64,000 nt of DNA, taken from positions 163,228-227,227 of the forward strand of contig NZ_BDIY01000004.1 in assembly GCF_002072155.1 (NCBI RefSeq). Direction: 5' to 3'. The notes under the pieces were generated by a model. The model saw only the letters and a program-made list of their open reading frames with translations. It was not told the DNA's origin and searched no databases. Source of the stretch: Roseovarius sp. A-2. GTDB taxonomy: Bacteria; Pseudomonadota; Alphaproteobacteria; Rhodobacterales; Rhodobacteraceae. Shown here piece by piece: positions 1 through 8,806 of the stretch. A program made the translations under genes and the position numbers. Position 1 is the first letter of the stretch; the number at the start of each line of letters is the position of its first letter.

Positions 1-1
1 G

Positions 2-793
2 CATATCGAGGACAGTCGCATCGGGCGGCTTGAAGTCTATCTCGATATCTTTCTGCGCAACGCGCAGAAGAGCAAGCTGCGCGATCTGGCGCTGGATCTA
101 GGGCGCGAGGTGGTGCCGGTCGAGATCGTGAGCGAACCGCTCGACATGGACGGGCTGGCGCGGCTTGATGCGCTGCGCGAGGTGTTGCGCGAGGCCGGGG
201 CGTTGGGCAGTCGCGCGGGCTGGTTTTTTGGCTTTGGTCTGCATCTCAATATCGAGATCGCAAGTGACGAGGACGCCGATATCGTGCGCCCGCTTCTGGC
301 CTATGCGCTGATCGAGGACTGGCTGCGCACCGATGACCCGATTGACGAGTCGCGCCGCCTGCTGCCCTTCACAGATCCCTACCCCACCGATTTCGTGCGC
401 GCCCTGATCGGGGCCGGGCCGGGGGCCACGCGCGACCATGTGACGGGCCTCTATCTGGAGCATACGCCGAGCCGTAATCGTGGCCTCGACATGCTGCCGG
501 TTTTTGCGCATTTCGAACCGGACCGCATTGCGGCGGCGATTGCCGACAAGACATCAGCGCGTCCCACGTTTCATTTTCGCCTGCCCGATTGCCGGATCGA
601 CGAGGCGGGATGGTCGATCGCGTGGGAATGGCGGCGTTGGCGCACGGTCGAACGGGTGGCCGCCGATGCGGCGCTGCTCGACCGGTTGGCGCGGGCCTGG
701 GAGGACGATCATGGCCTGCTGACGATTTCCCGGCAAAGCTGGGCCCTGCGGGCGGGGCGTATTTTGCAAACGGCGGGGCTGGCCGGGACATGA
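2..793 (+). CDS. Amidoligase family protein (5' partial)
   Basis: The frame is open from the left edge, so the true start lies outside the window; about 263 residues are visible. The text resembles the amidoligase_2 family (PF12224), predicted glutamine-synthetase-like enzymes joining a carboxylate to an amine with ATP. Recognisable family blocks are FGFGLHLNIE near the middle, ESRRLLPF, RNRGLDMLP and FHFRLPDCRIDE towards the C-terminus. The stop codon overlaps the start of the next gene (ATGA), a glutamine amidotransferase-like protein, which is the usual partner of this family. The substrate is unknown. The family call rests on remembered family sequence and context. Confidence 0.75.
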   Translation, partial: HIEDSRIGRLEVYLDIFLRNAQKSKLRDLALDLGREVVPVEIVSEPLDMDGLARLDALREVLREAGALGSRAGWFFGFGLHLNIEIASDEDADIVRPLLAYALIEDWLRTDDPIDESRRLLPFTDPYPTDFVRALIGAGPGATRDHVTGLYLEHTPSRNRGLDMLPVFAHFEPDRIAAAIADKTSARPTFHFRLPDCRIDEAGWSIAWEWRRWRTVERVAADAALLDRLARAWEDDHGLLTISRQSWALRAGRILQTAGLAGT

Positions 794-1512
794 CCCGATC
801 CAACCGCCCCGTGATCGGGGTCACCGTCTCGCGCCGCTCGGGCTGGCGCATCTATCCGCTGATTGCGCTCAATGTCTGGCTCTCGGGGGGCTGCGCGCGG
901 CGCTGGCAAGCCGGGCGCAGGGCGGATATCGACAGTGTGGACGGCATTATCATCGGCGGCGGCGACGATATATCGCCCGATCTATACGGTGGGCGGATCG
1001 TCACCTCGGCCCGGCTCGATCCGGCGCGCGATGCGCTGGAGCGGGGCGTGTTGCTGGGGGCCTTCGTGAAATCCAAGCCCGTGCTGGGCATCTGCCGGGG
1101 CAGCCAGATGCTCAATATCGCATTGGGCGGGACGCTGCATCAGGACGCCTATTCGACCTACGCGGCCAGCGACCATATCCGCACGGTGCTGCCGCGCAAG
1201 ACGGTGCATATCGAGCCGGGCACCCGGCTGGCGCGTCTGGCGGGTTTGCGCCCGATGAAGGTCAACGCGCTGCACACCCAGGCGGTGGACCGGCTGGGTG
1301 AAGGATTGCGCGTGGCGGCGCGCGATCAGGGTGGCATGATCCAGGCCATCGAGCGGGTCGAGGAGCCGTTTGCCCTGGGCGTGCAGTGGCACCCGGAGCA
1401 TCTGTTCTACGCGCATCGGCAAATGGGCATTTTCCGCGCGCTGATCGCGGCCGCGAAGGCCCGTCAGGCACATACGGCGCAACTCGCGGGGGTCGATGCC
1501 GCCAGCGGCTGA
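790..1512 (+). CDS. Gamma-glutamyl-gamma-aminobutyrate hydrolase-like class I amidotransferase (peptidase C26)
   Basis: The 240-residue protein has a class I glutamine amidotransferase fold. The nucleophile is Cys102 in GICRGSQM, and the His/Glu pair is His201 and Glu203 in QWHPEH. IIIGGGDDISP near residue 55 is typical of the PuuD-type branch, which cleaves gamma-glutamyl amide bonds. The start at 790 is chosen because it overlaps the amidoligase stop by 4 nt; an open frame upstream of it runs inside the amidoligase gene. The pair probably acts together, one making and one trimming or supplying nitrogen to an amide-linked product, but the substrate cannot be read from the sequence. Confidence 0.88.
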   Translation: MTRSNRPVIGVTVSRRSGWRIYPLIALNVWLSGGCARRWQAGRRADIDSVDGIIIGGGDDISPDLYGGRIVTSARLDPARDALERGVLLGAFVKSKPVLGICRGSQMLNIALGGTLHQDAYSTYAASDHIRTVLPRKTVHIEPGTRLARLAGLRPMKVNALHTQAVDRLGEGLRVAARDQGGMIQAIERVEEPFALGVQWHPEHLFYAHRQMGIFRALIAAAKARQAHTAQLAGVDAASG

Positions 1513-1615
1513 GCCGTCGCGACATTTCCCCGACCGCGCCACAATTCGGCACGATTGACGCCACAACCGTTAACTATCCCTTGAATATCGGAAAACCGTA
1601 ACAGGGATGGAAACA

Positions 1616-1804
1616 ATGAACCTGAACCAGTGTGAACCCAACCGCGAAATCCACGATCTTGTCCTGCGTGAGCGTCACCTCGCCGTGTCCGAGCGCGAAT
1701 GGAAGCACCGGCTGCGCGGCTATGGCTACGCGATCCGCGATACCGCCGAGGGGCGTTTCGTCACCTCGCTTCTCAAGGGTGCGCCGCTCTGCCGGTTGAG
1801 CTAA
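1616..1804 (+). CDS. Small conserved hypothetical protein
   Basis: This 62-residue charged protein begins MNLNQCEPNREIH and has no signal peptide or membrane segment. An in-frame ATG at 1607 is also possible, but AGGGA at 1603-1607 lies 8 nt before the ATG at 1616, which favours the shorter form. It stands alone between the amidotransferase gene and convergent purD. I do not recognise a function; the sequence looks like a small basic protein of the kind conserved among Rhodobacteraceae. Confidence 0.65.
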   Translation: MNLNQCEPNREIHDLVLRERHLAVSEREWKHRLRGYGYAIRDTAEGRFVTSLLKGAPLCRLS

Positions 1805-1817
1805 GAGTGCGCGCCGT

Positions 1818-3080
1818 TCATAGCGCGCGCCAGCCGATATCGCGGCGGCAGAACCCGTCCGGCCAGTCGATCCGGTCGACGAGGGCATAAGCCCGGTCCG
1901 CCGCCTCGCGCAGGCTGGTCCCGCGCGCCGTCGCCGCCAGAACGCGCCCGCCGCTGGCCACATACCGCCCGTCGCGGCGTGCCGTGCCGGCGTGAAACAC
2001 CTGGTGAAAGCTGTCCTCGGGGGCGTCCTCCAGCCCGTTGATGACACTTCCCTTGTCATAGTCGCCCGGGTACCCCTTGGCCGCCATCACCACCGTCAGC
2101 GCGTGATCCTCGGCCCAGTTGACCGCGCAATCCGCCAGCCGTCCCTCGGCTGCCGCCTGCATCAGGTCGAGCGCCTGACCGCCCAAGCGCATCATCAGCA
2201 CTTGGGTCTCCGGATCGCCGAAGCGGACGTTGAACTCGACCAGCCGGGGCTGTTCGTTCTCGATCATCAGCCCGACGAAAAGCACCCCCCGATAGGGCGT
2301 GCCGCGCCGCATCATTTCCGCCAGAACCGGGCGCACGATCCGGTCCAGCGCCTTTTGTGTGACCGCCTCGGTCATCACCGGCGCGGGCGAATAGGCCCCC
2401 ATGCCGCCGGTATTGGGGCCGGTGTCGCCCTCGCCTGCGCGCTTGTGATCCTGCGCGGTGCCGATGGGCAGGGCGGTTTCGCCGTCGCAAAGGACGAAGA
2501 ACGACGCTTCCTCGCCGGTCATGAATTCCTCGATCACCACCTCGGCCCCGGCGGCGCCGAATTCACCGCCGAACATGTCGTCGAGCGCGGCCAGTGCCTG
2601 CGCCTCGGTCTCGGCCACGATCACCCCCTTGCCCGCCGCCAGCCCGTCAGCCTTGACCACGATCGGCGCGCCCTGCGCCTGCACGTAATCACGCGCCGCC
2701 GCGTGGTCGGTGAAATGGCCATAGGCGGCGGTGGGCGCCCCCGCCATGTCGCAGATTGTCTTGGTGAAACTCTTCGAGGCCTCCAGTCGCGCGGCCTCGG
2801 CCCCCGGCCCAAAAACCAGCAGACCCGCCTCGCGCAGCCGGTCGGCGACCCCTGCCGCAAGCGGGGCCTCGGGGCCGATGATCACGAAATCAATCGCCTC
2901 GGCCTCGCAAAACCCGGCCACGGCACCACCATCGAGGATATCGAGCGTCGCGCAATCCGCAATCTCGGCGATCCCGGCATTGCCAGGGGCCACGATCAGC
3001 CGGTCGCATTTAGGGTTCTGCAACACGGCCCAGGCAAGGGCGTGTTCACGGCCACCGCCGCCGAGGATCAGGATATTCAT
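1818..3080 (-). CDS. purD: Phosphoribosylamine-glycine ligase
   Basis: The 420-residue GAR synthetase catalyses the ATP-dependent joining of glycine to 5-phosphoribosylamine, the second step of de novo purine synthesis, in the cytosol. The N-terminus MNILILGGGGREHALAW is the family signature. The central ATP-grasp region contains VVKADGLAAGKGV and EEFMTGEEASF, and RFGDPETQ lies near residue 285. Length matches the usual 420-430. The start is the ATG giving MNILILGG; codons upstream of it are unlike the family. It is divergently arranged with xseA, the two starts being 73 bp apart. Confidence 0.97.
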   Translation of the reverse strand: MNILILGGGGREHALAWAVLQNPKCDRLIVAPGNAGIAEIADCATLDILDGGAVAGFCEAEAIDFVIIGPEAPLAAGVADRLREAGLLVFGPGAEAARLEASKSFTKTICDMAGAPTAAYGHFTDHAAARDYVQAQGAPIVVKADGLAAGKGVIVAETEAQALAALDDMFGGEFGAAGAEVVIEEFMTGEEASFFVLCDGETALPIGTAQDHKRAGEGDTGPNTGGMGAYSPAPVMTEAVTQKALDRIVRPVLAEMMRRGTPYRGVLFVGLMIENEQPRLVEFNVRFGDPETQVLMMRLGGQALDLMQAAAEGRLADCAVNWAEDHALTVVMAAKGYPGDYDKGSVINGLEDAPEDSFHQVFHAGTARRDGRYVASGGRVLAATARGTSLREAADRAYALVDRIDWPDGFCRRDIGWRAL

Positions 3081-3153
3081 GGCGCATAACTCCGGCTTGG
3101 CCTCGCTTGGCATGCGTTCTAGGGTGGCGCGCAGGCAGACACAAGGCAGCAGC

Positions 3154-4656
3154 ATGTCCGATCTAATCGACGATCCCGATCCCGGCGAGAACGCCCCCGA
3201 ATTCTCGGTCTCGGACCTCTCGGGCGCGATCAAGCGGGTGATCGAGGGCGAATTCAGTCATGTCCGCGTGCGCGGCGAGCTGGGGCGGATTTCGCGGCCG
3301 CGCTCGGGGCATATCTATCTTGACCTCAAGGATGATCGCGCGGTTCTGTCGGGGGTGATCTGGAAGGGGGTGGCGGCGCGCCTCTCGGTCGAGCCCGAGG
3401 AAGGGATGGAGGTCGTAGCCACCGGGCGGCTGACCACCTTCCCCGGCCAGTCGCGCTATCAGATCGTGATCGAGGATATCAAACCGGCGGGCATGGGCGC
3501 GCTGATGGCGATGCTGGAAAAGCGCAAAGCGGCGCTGGCGGCCGAGGGGCTCTTTGCGGCAGAGCGTAAGCGGCCCCTGCCCTACCTGCCCGAGATCATC
3601 GGGGTTGTCACCTCGCCCTCGGGCGCGGTCATTCGCGACATCCTGCACCGGCTGCGAGAACGGTTTCCGCGCAAGGTGCTGATCTGGCCAGTCGCCGTGC
3701 AGGGCGAGCGTTGCGCGCCCGAGGTCGCCCGCGCGATTCGCGGTTTCAATGCGCTGACCCCCGGCGGGGCGTTGCCGCGCCCGGATTTGATCATCGTGGC
3801 GCGCGGGGGCGGGTCGGTCGAGGACCTTTGGGGCTTCAATGACGAGGCTGTGGTGCGCGCCGCCGCAGAGAGTGACATACCGCTGATCTCGGCCGTCGGG
3901 CATGAGACCGACACGACGCTGATTGACCACGCCTCGGACAAGCGCGCGCCGACGCCGACGGCGGCGGCGGAACTCGCCGTGCCGGTGCGGCTCGACCTGC
4001 TGGCCTGGCTCGATACTCAGGCGGCGCGACTCAGCCATGCGCTGGGCCAGGCGATCACCCTGCGTGGTCAACGCCTGCGCGATCTGGCGCGCGCCCTGCC
4101 GCGTGTCGAGACACTGCTAGAAACACCGCGCCAGCGCTTCGACACCTGGTCGGACCGCCTGCCTGCCGCGCTGATCCGTTCGGTGCAGGTGCGGCGCGTG
4201 GCGCTGTCGGATGCTGCGGGTGCGTTGCGCCCGTCGCTGTTGCGGCGCGCGGTCGATGGCGATCGGCGGCGTCTGGCGGGCACCGCCGCGCGGCTCAACA
4301 TCCATGCGCTGACGCGGGATATCGACCACAAGAGGCACGAGTTGGATCGTTTGACTGCGCGGTTTTCGGATGCCGCAGGGCGACAGACCAAGGGCTTGCG
4401 CGAGCGGATCGACGCGCTTGACCGGCTGCGCGAGACGTTGGGTTACAAGGCGACGCTGCGGCGCGGCTATGCGGTGGTGCGCGGCGATGGCGCGCTTGTG
4501 ACCACGCGCGACGCGGCGGCGGCGGCCAAGGCGCTGGAGATCGAATTCACCGACGGGGTTCTGGGCGTATGTGATGCCCCAAGTGCCCCCCGCAAGACCG
4601 CAAAGCCCGCGCCAAAGCCGACAGACCCGCCCAAGGGGCAAGGCAGTCTGTTCTGA
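3154..4656 (+). CDS. xseA: Exodeoxyribonuclease VII large subunit
   Basis: The 500-residue large subunit of the single-strand-specific exonuclease ExoVII, which also needs XseB, works in DNA repair. An N-terminal OB-fold (about 20-120) contains the SGHIYLDLKD block. The nuclease domain has VVTSPSGAVIRDILHR, ARGGGSVEDLW and SAVGHETDTT, all family hallmarks, followed by a long helical region and a Pro/Lys-rich tail. The ATG at 3154 gives MSDLIDDPD; the longer open frame upstream overlaps purD and is rejected. xseB is not in the window. Confidence 0.96.
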   Translation: MSDLIDDPDPGENAPEFSVSDLSGAIKRVIEGEFSHVRVRGELGRISRPRSGHIYLDLKDDRAVLSGVIWKGVAARLSVEPEEGMEVVATGRLTTFPGQSRYQIVIEDIKPAGMGALMAMLEKRKAALAAEGLFAAERKRPLPYLPEIIGVVTSPSGAVIRDILHRLRERFPRKVLIWPVAVQGERCAPEVARAIRGFNALTPGGALPRPDLIIVARGGGSVEDLWGFNDEAVVRAAAESDIPLISAVGHETDTTLIDHASDKRAPTPTAAAELAVPVRLDLLAWLDTQAARLSHALGQAITLRGQRLRDLARALPRVETLLETPRQRFDTWSDRLPAALIRSVQVRRVALSDAAGALRPSLLRRAVDGDRRRLAGTAARLNIHALTRDIDHKRHELDRLTARFSDAAGRQTKGLRERIDALDRLRETLGYKATLRRGYAVVRGDGALVTTRDAAAAAKALEIEFTDGVLGVCDAPSAPRKTAKPAPKPTDPPKGQGSLF

Positions 4657-4742
4657 GGCGGCCCGGACATCGGCTTGCTGCGTGAATGAGTTGACGGGGC
4701 GGCCAATCCGAAGCCGCCGTCGGCACCACATCACGCGGCCTC

Positions 4743-5309
4743 TCAGCCCAAGCGCGCCACGCGCTCGTGACAGGGGCAGGTGACGAGGTGGTCATTGACC
4801 ATCCCCACCGCCTGCATGAAGGCGTAGACGATGGTCGGGCCGCAGAACTTGAAGCCGCGTTTCTTCAAATCTTTCGAAATTTTTATGGAAAGATCGGTTT
4901 GCGCGGGCACCTCCGAAAGGGTCTGCCAACGGTTCTGGAGGGGCCGCCCGCCGACATGCTCCCAGAGGTAGCGGTCAAAGCCGTGTTCGGCCTCGATCAA
5001 TTGCCACGCGCGGGCATTTCCGATGGTCGCCTCGATCTTGCCCCGGTGCCGGATGATGCCGGGATCAGCCAGCAGGCGGACGACCTCCGCCTCACCCCAT
5101 CCGGCGATGGCATGCGGGTCAAACCCCTGAAATGCATCACGAAAACTCTCGCGCTTGCGCAGGATGGTGATCCAGCTCAGACCCGCCTGAAAGCCGTCGA
5201 GGATGAGCTTCTCCCACAGCGCACGGCTGTCAAATTCGGGCACGCCCCATTCGTGGTCGTGATAGGATTCGTAGAGCGCATCCGCCCCGACCCAACCGCA
5301 TCGTTCCAT
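4743..5309 (-). CDS. tag: DNA-3-methyladenine glycosylase I
   Basis: The 188-residue base-excision repair enzyme removes 3-methyladenine from alkylated DNA. Zinc-binding residues of the family are visible: Cys in ERCGWV, His in YHDHEWG, and the C-terminal HLVTCPCH. The helix-hairpin region contains LDGFQAGLSW. Length is that of E. coli Tag (187). It converges with xseA and is divergent from the downstream EAL gene. Confidence 0.96.
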   Translation of the reverse strand: MERCGWVGADALYESYHDHEWGVPEFDSRALWEKLILDGFQAGLSWITILRKRESFRDAFQGFDPHAIAGWGEAEVVRLLADPGIIRHRGKIEATIGNARAWQLIEAEHGFDRYLWEHVGGRPLQNRWQTLSEVPAQTDLSIKISKDLKKRGFKFCGPTIVYAFMQAVGMVNDHLVTCPCHERVARLG

Positions 5310-5402
5310 GGCCTGTCCCCGCGATTTCGTTCAAATTTGCCCTTTAAACTGTCCTTAAGGGATCTGCCCCAGTTTGGGAACACGTCAGTCTCGGAGGGCA
5401 AG

Positions 5403-6239
5403 ATGGGCAAGACACGCAAATGGGCCGATGTTCCGGCTGGACATGACAACCCGATATCCTATGCGGTCTCGGCACGGGATCGCTCGGTGATCGAGATGGT
5501 CGATCAGGCGGTGCGGCACAAACAGGTGATGCTGGCCTATCAGGCCGTCGTCACCGCCGGACAACCGGATAAACCCGCCTTTTACGAGGGGCTGATTCGC
5601 GTCATGGACGCGACCGGGCGGGTGATCCCCGCGCGCGACTTCATCAACCAGATCGAGGTGACGGAAACCGGCCGGGTGATCGACTGCCTTGCACTGGAAA
5701 AGGGGCTTCGCACGCTGCATGACTATCCCGACCTTCGCCTGTCGATCAACATGTCAGCGCGCTCCATCGGCTATGCGCGCTGGATGCGTATCCTGAAAAA
5801 GGGGCTGTCGGGCGACCCTACAATTGCGGAACGGCTGATCCTCGAAGTCACCGAAAGCTCTGCCATGCTGGTGCCGGAACTGGTCACCGGATTCATGACC
5901 GAGTTGCAACGCAAGGGCATCGGCTTTGCGCTCGACGATTTCGGCGCGGGCTATACATCCTTTCGCTTTCTCAAGGAGTTCTATTTCGACATCCTCAAGA
6001 TCGACGGGCAATTCATCCGCGGCATTGCACGGGATGCCGACAACCAGGTACTGACCGCCGCGCTGCTGAGCATCGGGCAGCAATTCGACATGGTGACCGT
6101 CGCTGAAAGGGTCGAAAAACCAGAGGATGCGGCCTATCTCACCGCGCTCGGGATCGACTGCCTGCAGGGCTATTACTACGGGGCACCCACGATCCGCCCG
6201 CCCTGGCTTGACGAGACCCTTGACCGCGCAAGCGCGTGA
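5403..6239 (+). CDS. EAL-domain cyclic-di-GMP phosphodiesterase
   Basis: The 278-residue protein consists almost entirely of an EAL domain and lacks GGDEF, PAS or membrane segments. The signature motif reads EGL instead of EAL, but the metal and catalytic residues of the family appear present: Glu in YEGLIR, Asn in SINMSA, Glu in LEVTES, Asp-Asp in LDDFGAGYTS, Lys in LKIDG and Glu in VAERVE. It is therefore likely an active c-di-GMP hydrolase. GGAGGG at 5393-5398 sits 4 nt before the ATG. The longer frame upstream overlaps tag antisense and is rejected. Confidence 0.9.
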   Translation: MGKTRKWADVPAGHDNPISYAVSARDRSVIEMVDQAVRHKQVMLAYQAVVTAGQPDKPAFYEGLIRVMDATGRVIPARDFINQIEVTETGRVIDCLALEKGLRTLHDYPDLRLSINMSARSIGYARWMRILKKGLSGDPTIAERLILEVTESSAMLVPELVTGFMTELQRKGIGFALDDFGAGYTSFRFLKEFYFDILKIDGQFIRGIARDADNQVLTAALLSIGQQFDMVTVAERVEKPEDAAYLTALGIDCLQGYYYGAPTIRPPWLDETLDRASA

Positions 6240-6380
6240 ATGTGACACTCCGTCCGTTGCCGGAGCGCGGCTTCTACGATATTACGCCACGTAACGGCAG
6301 AGGAAACGGCGGGGCGCGCATTCCCATGCGGCGACCCCGCTTACATCCTCGGCCCGGGCAAATCCTGGTGGAGGACACTA

Positions 6381-7556
6381 ATGACCAATGTAGTAATCGC
6401 ATCCGCAGCACGCACCGCTGTCGGGTCTTTTGGCGGCGCGTTCGCCAACACCCCCGCGCATGATATGGGCGCGGCCGTTCTGGAGGCTGTCGTCGCGCGC
6501 GCAGGCGTGGACAAATCCGAAGTCAGCGAAACGATCCTCGGTCAGGTCCTGACTGCTGCACAGGGTCAAAACCCGGCACGTCAGGCGCATATCAATGCCG
6601 GGTTGCCGATTGAATCGGCGGCCTGGGGGATCAACCAGGTCTGCGGGTCGGGCCTGCGGGCCGTGGCCCTAGGCGCGCAACATATCCAACTGGGCGACGC
6701 CAGCATCATCTGCGCCGGCGGGCAGGAAAACATGACGCTCTCTCCCCATGCCGCGCATTTGCGGGCCGGCCACAAGATGGGCGACATGAAATATATCGAC
6801 ACCATGATCCGCGACGGGCTGTGGGATGCGTTCAACGGCTACCACATGGGCCAGACCGCCGAGAACGTCGCAGAGAAATGGCAGATCAGCCGCGATCAGC
6901 AGGACGAATTCGCCGTCGCCAGCCAGAACAAGGCCGAAGCCGCGCAGAAGGCGGGCAAGTTCGACGATGAGGTGATCGCCTTCACCGTCAAGACCCGCAA
7001 GGGCGATATCGTCGTAGACAAGGATGAATACATCCGCTTTGGCGCGAATATCGACGCGATGTCCAAGATGCGCCCGGCCTTTACCAAGGACGGTTCCGTC
7101 ACCGCCGCCAATGCCAGCGGCCTCAATGACGGGGCCGCCGCCACCCTGCTGATGAGCGCCGACGAGGCCGAGCGCCGCGGCATCGAGCCGCTGGCGCGCA
7201 TCGCCTCCTATGCCACCGCCGGGCTCGACCCCTCGATTATGGGCGTGGGCCCCATCCATGCCAGCCGCAAGGCGCTGGAAAAAGCCGGGTGGAGCGTCGG
7301 TGACCTCGACCTCGTGGAGGCGAACGAGGCCTTTGCCGCGCAGGCCTGTGCGGTGAACAAGGAAATGGGCTGGGACCCGTCTATCGTGAACGTCAACGGC
7401 GGTGCCATCGCGATCGGCCACCCGATCGGGGCCTCGGGCTGCCGGGTTCTGAACACGCTCTTATTCGAGATGCAGCGCCGCGGGGCCAAGAAGGGCCTTG
7501 CCACGCTCTGCATCGGCGGCGGCATGGGCGTCGCCATGTGCATCGAGCGTCCCTGA
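6381..7556 (+). CDS. phaA: Acetyl-CoA acetyltransferase (beta-ketothiolase)
   Basis: The 391-residue biosynthetic thiolase condenses two acetyl-CoA to acetoacetyl-CoA, the first step of polyhydroxybutyrate synthesis. The acyl-accepting Cys88 (QVCGSGLR), His347 (GHPIGASG) and the proton-abstracting Cys377 (CIGGGMG) are all present. The N-terminus IASAARTAVGSFGG is typical. GGAGG lies 8 nt before the ATG. The next gene is phaB, so the pair forms the monomer-supplying part of the PHB pathway; a polymerase gene is not in this window. Confidence 0.96.
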   Translation: MTNVVIASAARTAVGSFGGAFANTPAHDMGAAVLEAVVARAGVDKSEVSETILGQVLTAAQGQNPARQAHINAGLPIESAAWGINQVCGSGLRAVALGAQHIQLGDASIICAGGQENMTLSPHAAHLRAGHKMGDMKYIDTMIRDGLWDAFNGYHMGQTAENVAEKWQISRDQQDEFAVASQNKAEAAQKAGKFDDEVIAFTVKTRKGDIVVDKDEYIRFGANIDAMSKMRPAFTKDGSVTAANASGLNDGAAATLLMSADEAERRGIEPLARIASYATAGLDPSIMGVGPIHASRKALEKAGWSVGDLDLVEANEAFAAQACAVNKEMGWDPSIVNVNGGAIAIGHPIGASGCRVLNTLLFEMQRRGAKKGLATLCIGGGMGVAMCIERP

Positions 7557-7576
7557 CCCGGGGCATGGCGGATGAC

Positions 7577-7604
7577 AAAAAGGGGCGCTCCGGGCGCCCT
7601 TTTT
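7577..7604 (+). terminator. Rho-independent terminator after phaA
   Basis: A GC-rich stem (GGGGCGC pairing with GCGCCCT through one G-U) with a 5-nt loop is preceded by an A-run and followed by a T-run. It lies 20 bp after the phaA stop, so phaB probably has its own promoter or depends on partial read-through. Confidence 0.85.
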
Positions 7605-7636
7605 CATGCCGCACCCCGCATCGTCGAGATTCTATC

Positions 7637-7653
7637 GCGCAACAATGTTGCGC
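7637..7653. promoter_or_regulatory. Inverted repeat upstream of phaB, possible PhaR site
   Basis: GCGCAAC and GTTGCGC flank a 3-nt centre, followed by a second TGC-rich stretch, TTGCTGCATC. TGC-rich dyads near PHB genes are the type bound by the repressor PhaR in Paracoccus and relatives. Position between the phaA terminator and the phaB start fits. The dyad is seen; assignment to PhaR is inference. Confidence 0.35.
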
Positions 7654-7710
7654 TTGCTGCATCAAGAGGATAACCAAGTTACCAAAGCATTAGCCAGATT
7701 GGAGGATACC

Positions 7711-8433
7711 ATGGCAAGAACTGCACTCGTCACCGGAGGATCGCGCGGAATCGGCGCCGCCATTTCAAAGGCGCTCAAGGCCGACGGCTATACCGTCGCC
7801 GCGACCTATGCCGGCAACGATGAGGCCGCCGCCAAGTTCACCGAGGAGACCGGCATCAAGACCTACAAGTGGAACGTCGCCGACTATGATAGCTCCAAGG
7901 CCGGGATCGAACAGGTCGAGGCCGATCTGGGCCCAATCGAGATCGTCGTCGCCAATGCCGGCATAACCCGCGACGCGCCCTTTCACAAGATGACGCCGGA
8001 CCAGTGGAATGCCGTGATCGACACCAACCTCACCGGCGTGTTCAACACCGTGCACCCGGTCTGGCCTGGCATGCGCGAGCGCGGCTTTGGCCGAGTCGTG
8101 GTGATTTCCTCGATCAACGGTCAGAAAGGACAGTTTGCGCAGGTCAACTATGCCGCCACCAAGGCGGGCGATCTGGGCATCATCAAGAGCCTGGCGCAGG
8201 AAGGCGCCGCCAAGGGCATCACCGCCAACGCGATCTGCCCCGGCTACATCGCCACGGAAATGGTGATGGCGGTGCCGGAAAAAGTGCGCGAATCGATCAT
8301 CGGCATGATCCCCACCGGTCGTCTGGGCGAGCCCGAGGAAATCGCCCGCTGCGTGAGCTTTCTCGTCTCGGACGACGCAAGCTTCATCAACGGCTCGACG
8401 ATCTCGGCCAATGGCGGTCAGTTCTTCGTCTGA
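7711..8433 (+). CDS. phaB: Acetoacetyl-CoA reductase
   Basis: The 240-residue short-chain dehydrogenase reduces acetoacetyl-CoA to (R)-3-hydroxybutyryl-CoA with NADPH. The cofactor motif TGGSRGIG is at residues 8-15, NAG at 82-84, and the catalytic Ser134, Tyr147 and Lys151 are in place. The end SFINGSTISANGGQ is typical of PhaB. GGAGG ends 5 nt before the ATG at 7711; codons upstream back to 7606 run into the phaA terminator and are rejected as coding. Confidence 0.95.
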   Translation: MARTALVTGGSRGIGAAISKALKADGYTVAATYAGNDEAAAKFTEETGIKTYKWNVADYDSSKAGIEQVEADLGPIEIVVANAGITRDAPFHKMTPDQWNAVIDTNLTGVFNTVHPVWPGMRERGFGRVVVISSINGQKGQFAQVNYAATKAGDLGIIKSLAQEGAAKGITANAICPGYIATEMVMAVPEKVRESIIGMIPTGRLGEPEEIARCVSFLVSDDASFINGSTISANGGQFFV

Positions 8434-8456
8434 TCCGACCCGCGACAGACCACGAA

Positions 8457-8487
8457 AAAGGGCCGGTCCATGGTGACCGGCCCTTTG
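8457..8487 (+). terminator. Terminator after phaB
   Basis: AAAGGGCCGGT pairs with ACCGGCCCTTT around an 8-nt loop. The flanking A-run and T-run make it usable in both directions, which suits its place between phaB (+) and the convergent small gene at 8514. Confidence 0.85.
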
Positions 8488-8513
8488 TTATCCACGTCTA
8501 TCTGGCTGCACTG

Positions 8514-8684
8514 TCAGGCATTTTCCGACAGGCGCTCGATCTCTTCCTTGATCTTCAATTTCTGTTTCTTGAGGTCCGCGATTTCCAGCGTACTGCTGCC
8601 CGGCGCGCGCTGCGCCTCTTCCACCTTTTCCGAGAGCGCGTTATGTTTCTTCTTCAGTTCTTCAATATGCGAACTCAAGCTCAT
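8514..8684 (-). CDS. YdcH/DUF465 family small helical protein
   Basis: The 56-residue protein is almost wholly one charged coiled coil: MSLSSHIEELKKKHNAL, then KKQKLKIKEEIERL. This is the pattern of the YdcH (DUF465) family, whose role is not established. AGAGGAGA precedes the ATG at 8684 and fixes the start; an upstream extension to 8738 lacks this. It is convergent with phaB. Confidence 0.85.
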   Translation of the reverse strand: MSLSSHIEELKKKHNALSEKVEEAQRAPGSSTLEIADLKKQKLKIKEEIERLSENA

Positions 8685-8806
8685 GGGCAGTCTCCTCTGA
8701 TATGGATGCGTCTCCATCCGACATGGGAAGTGCAGCATACTTTTACAATACTGTCACGCCGCGCCTGCGAGATGGGCGGGAGTTTTCCGATTGCATTTGA
8801 CACGAC

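Noticed and set aside
1992..3089. 365-residue plus-strand open frame
   Set aside because: Antisense shadow of purD with His/Arg-rich composition.
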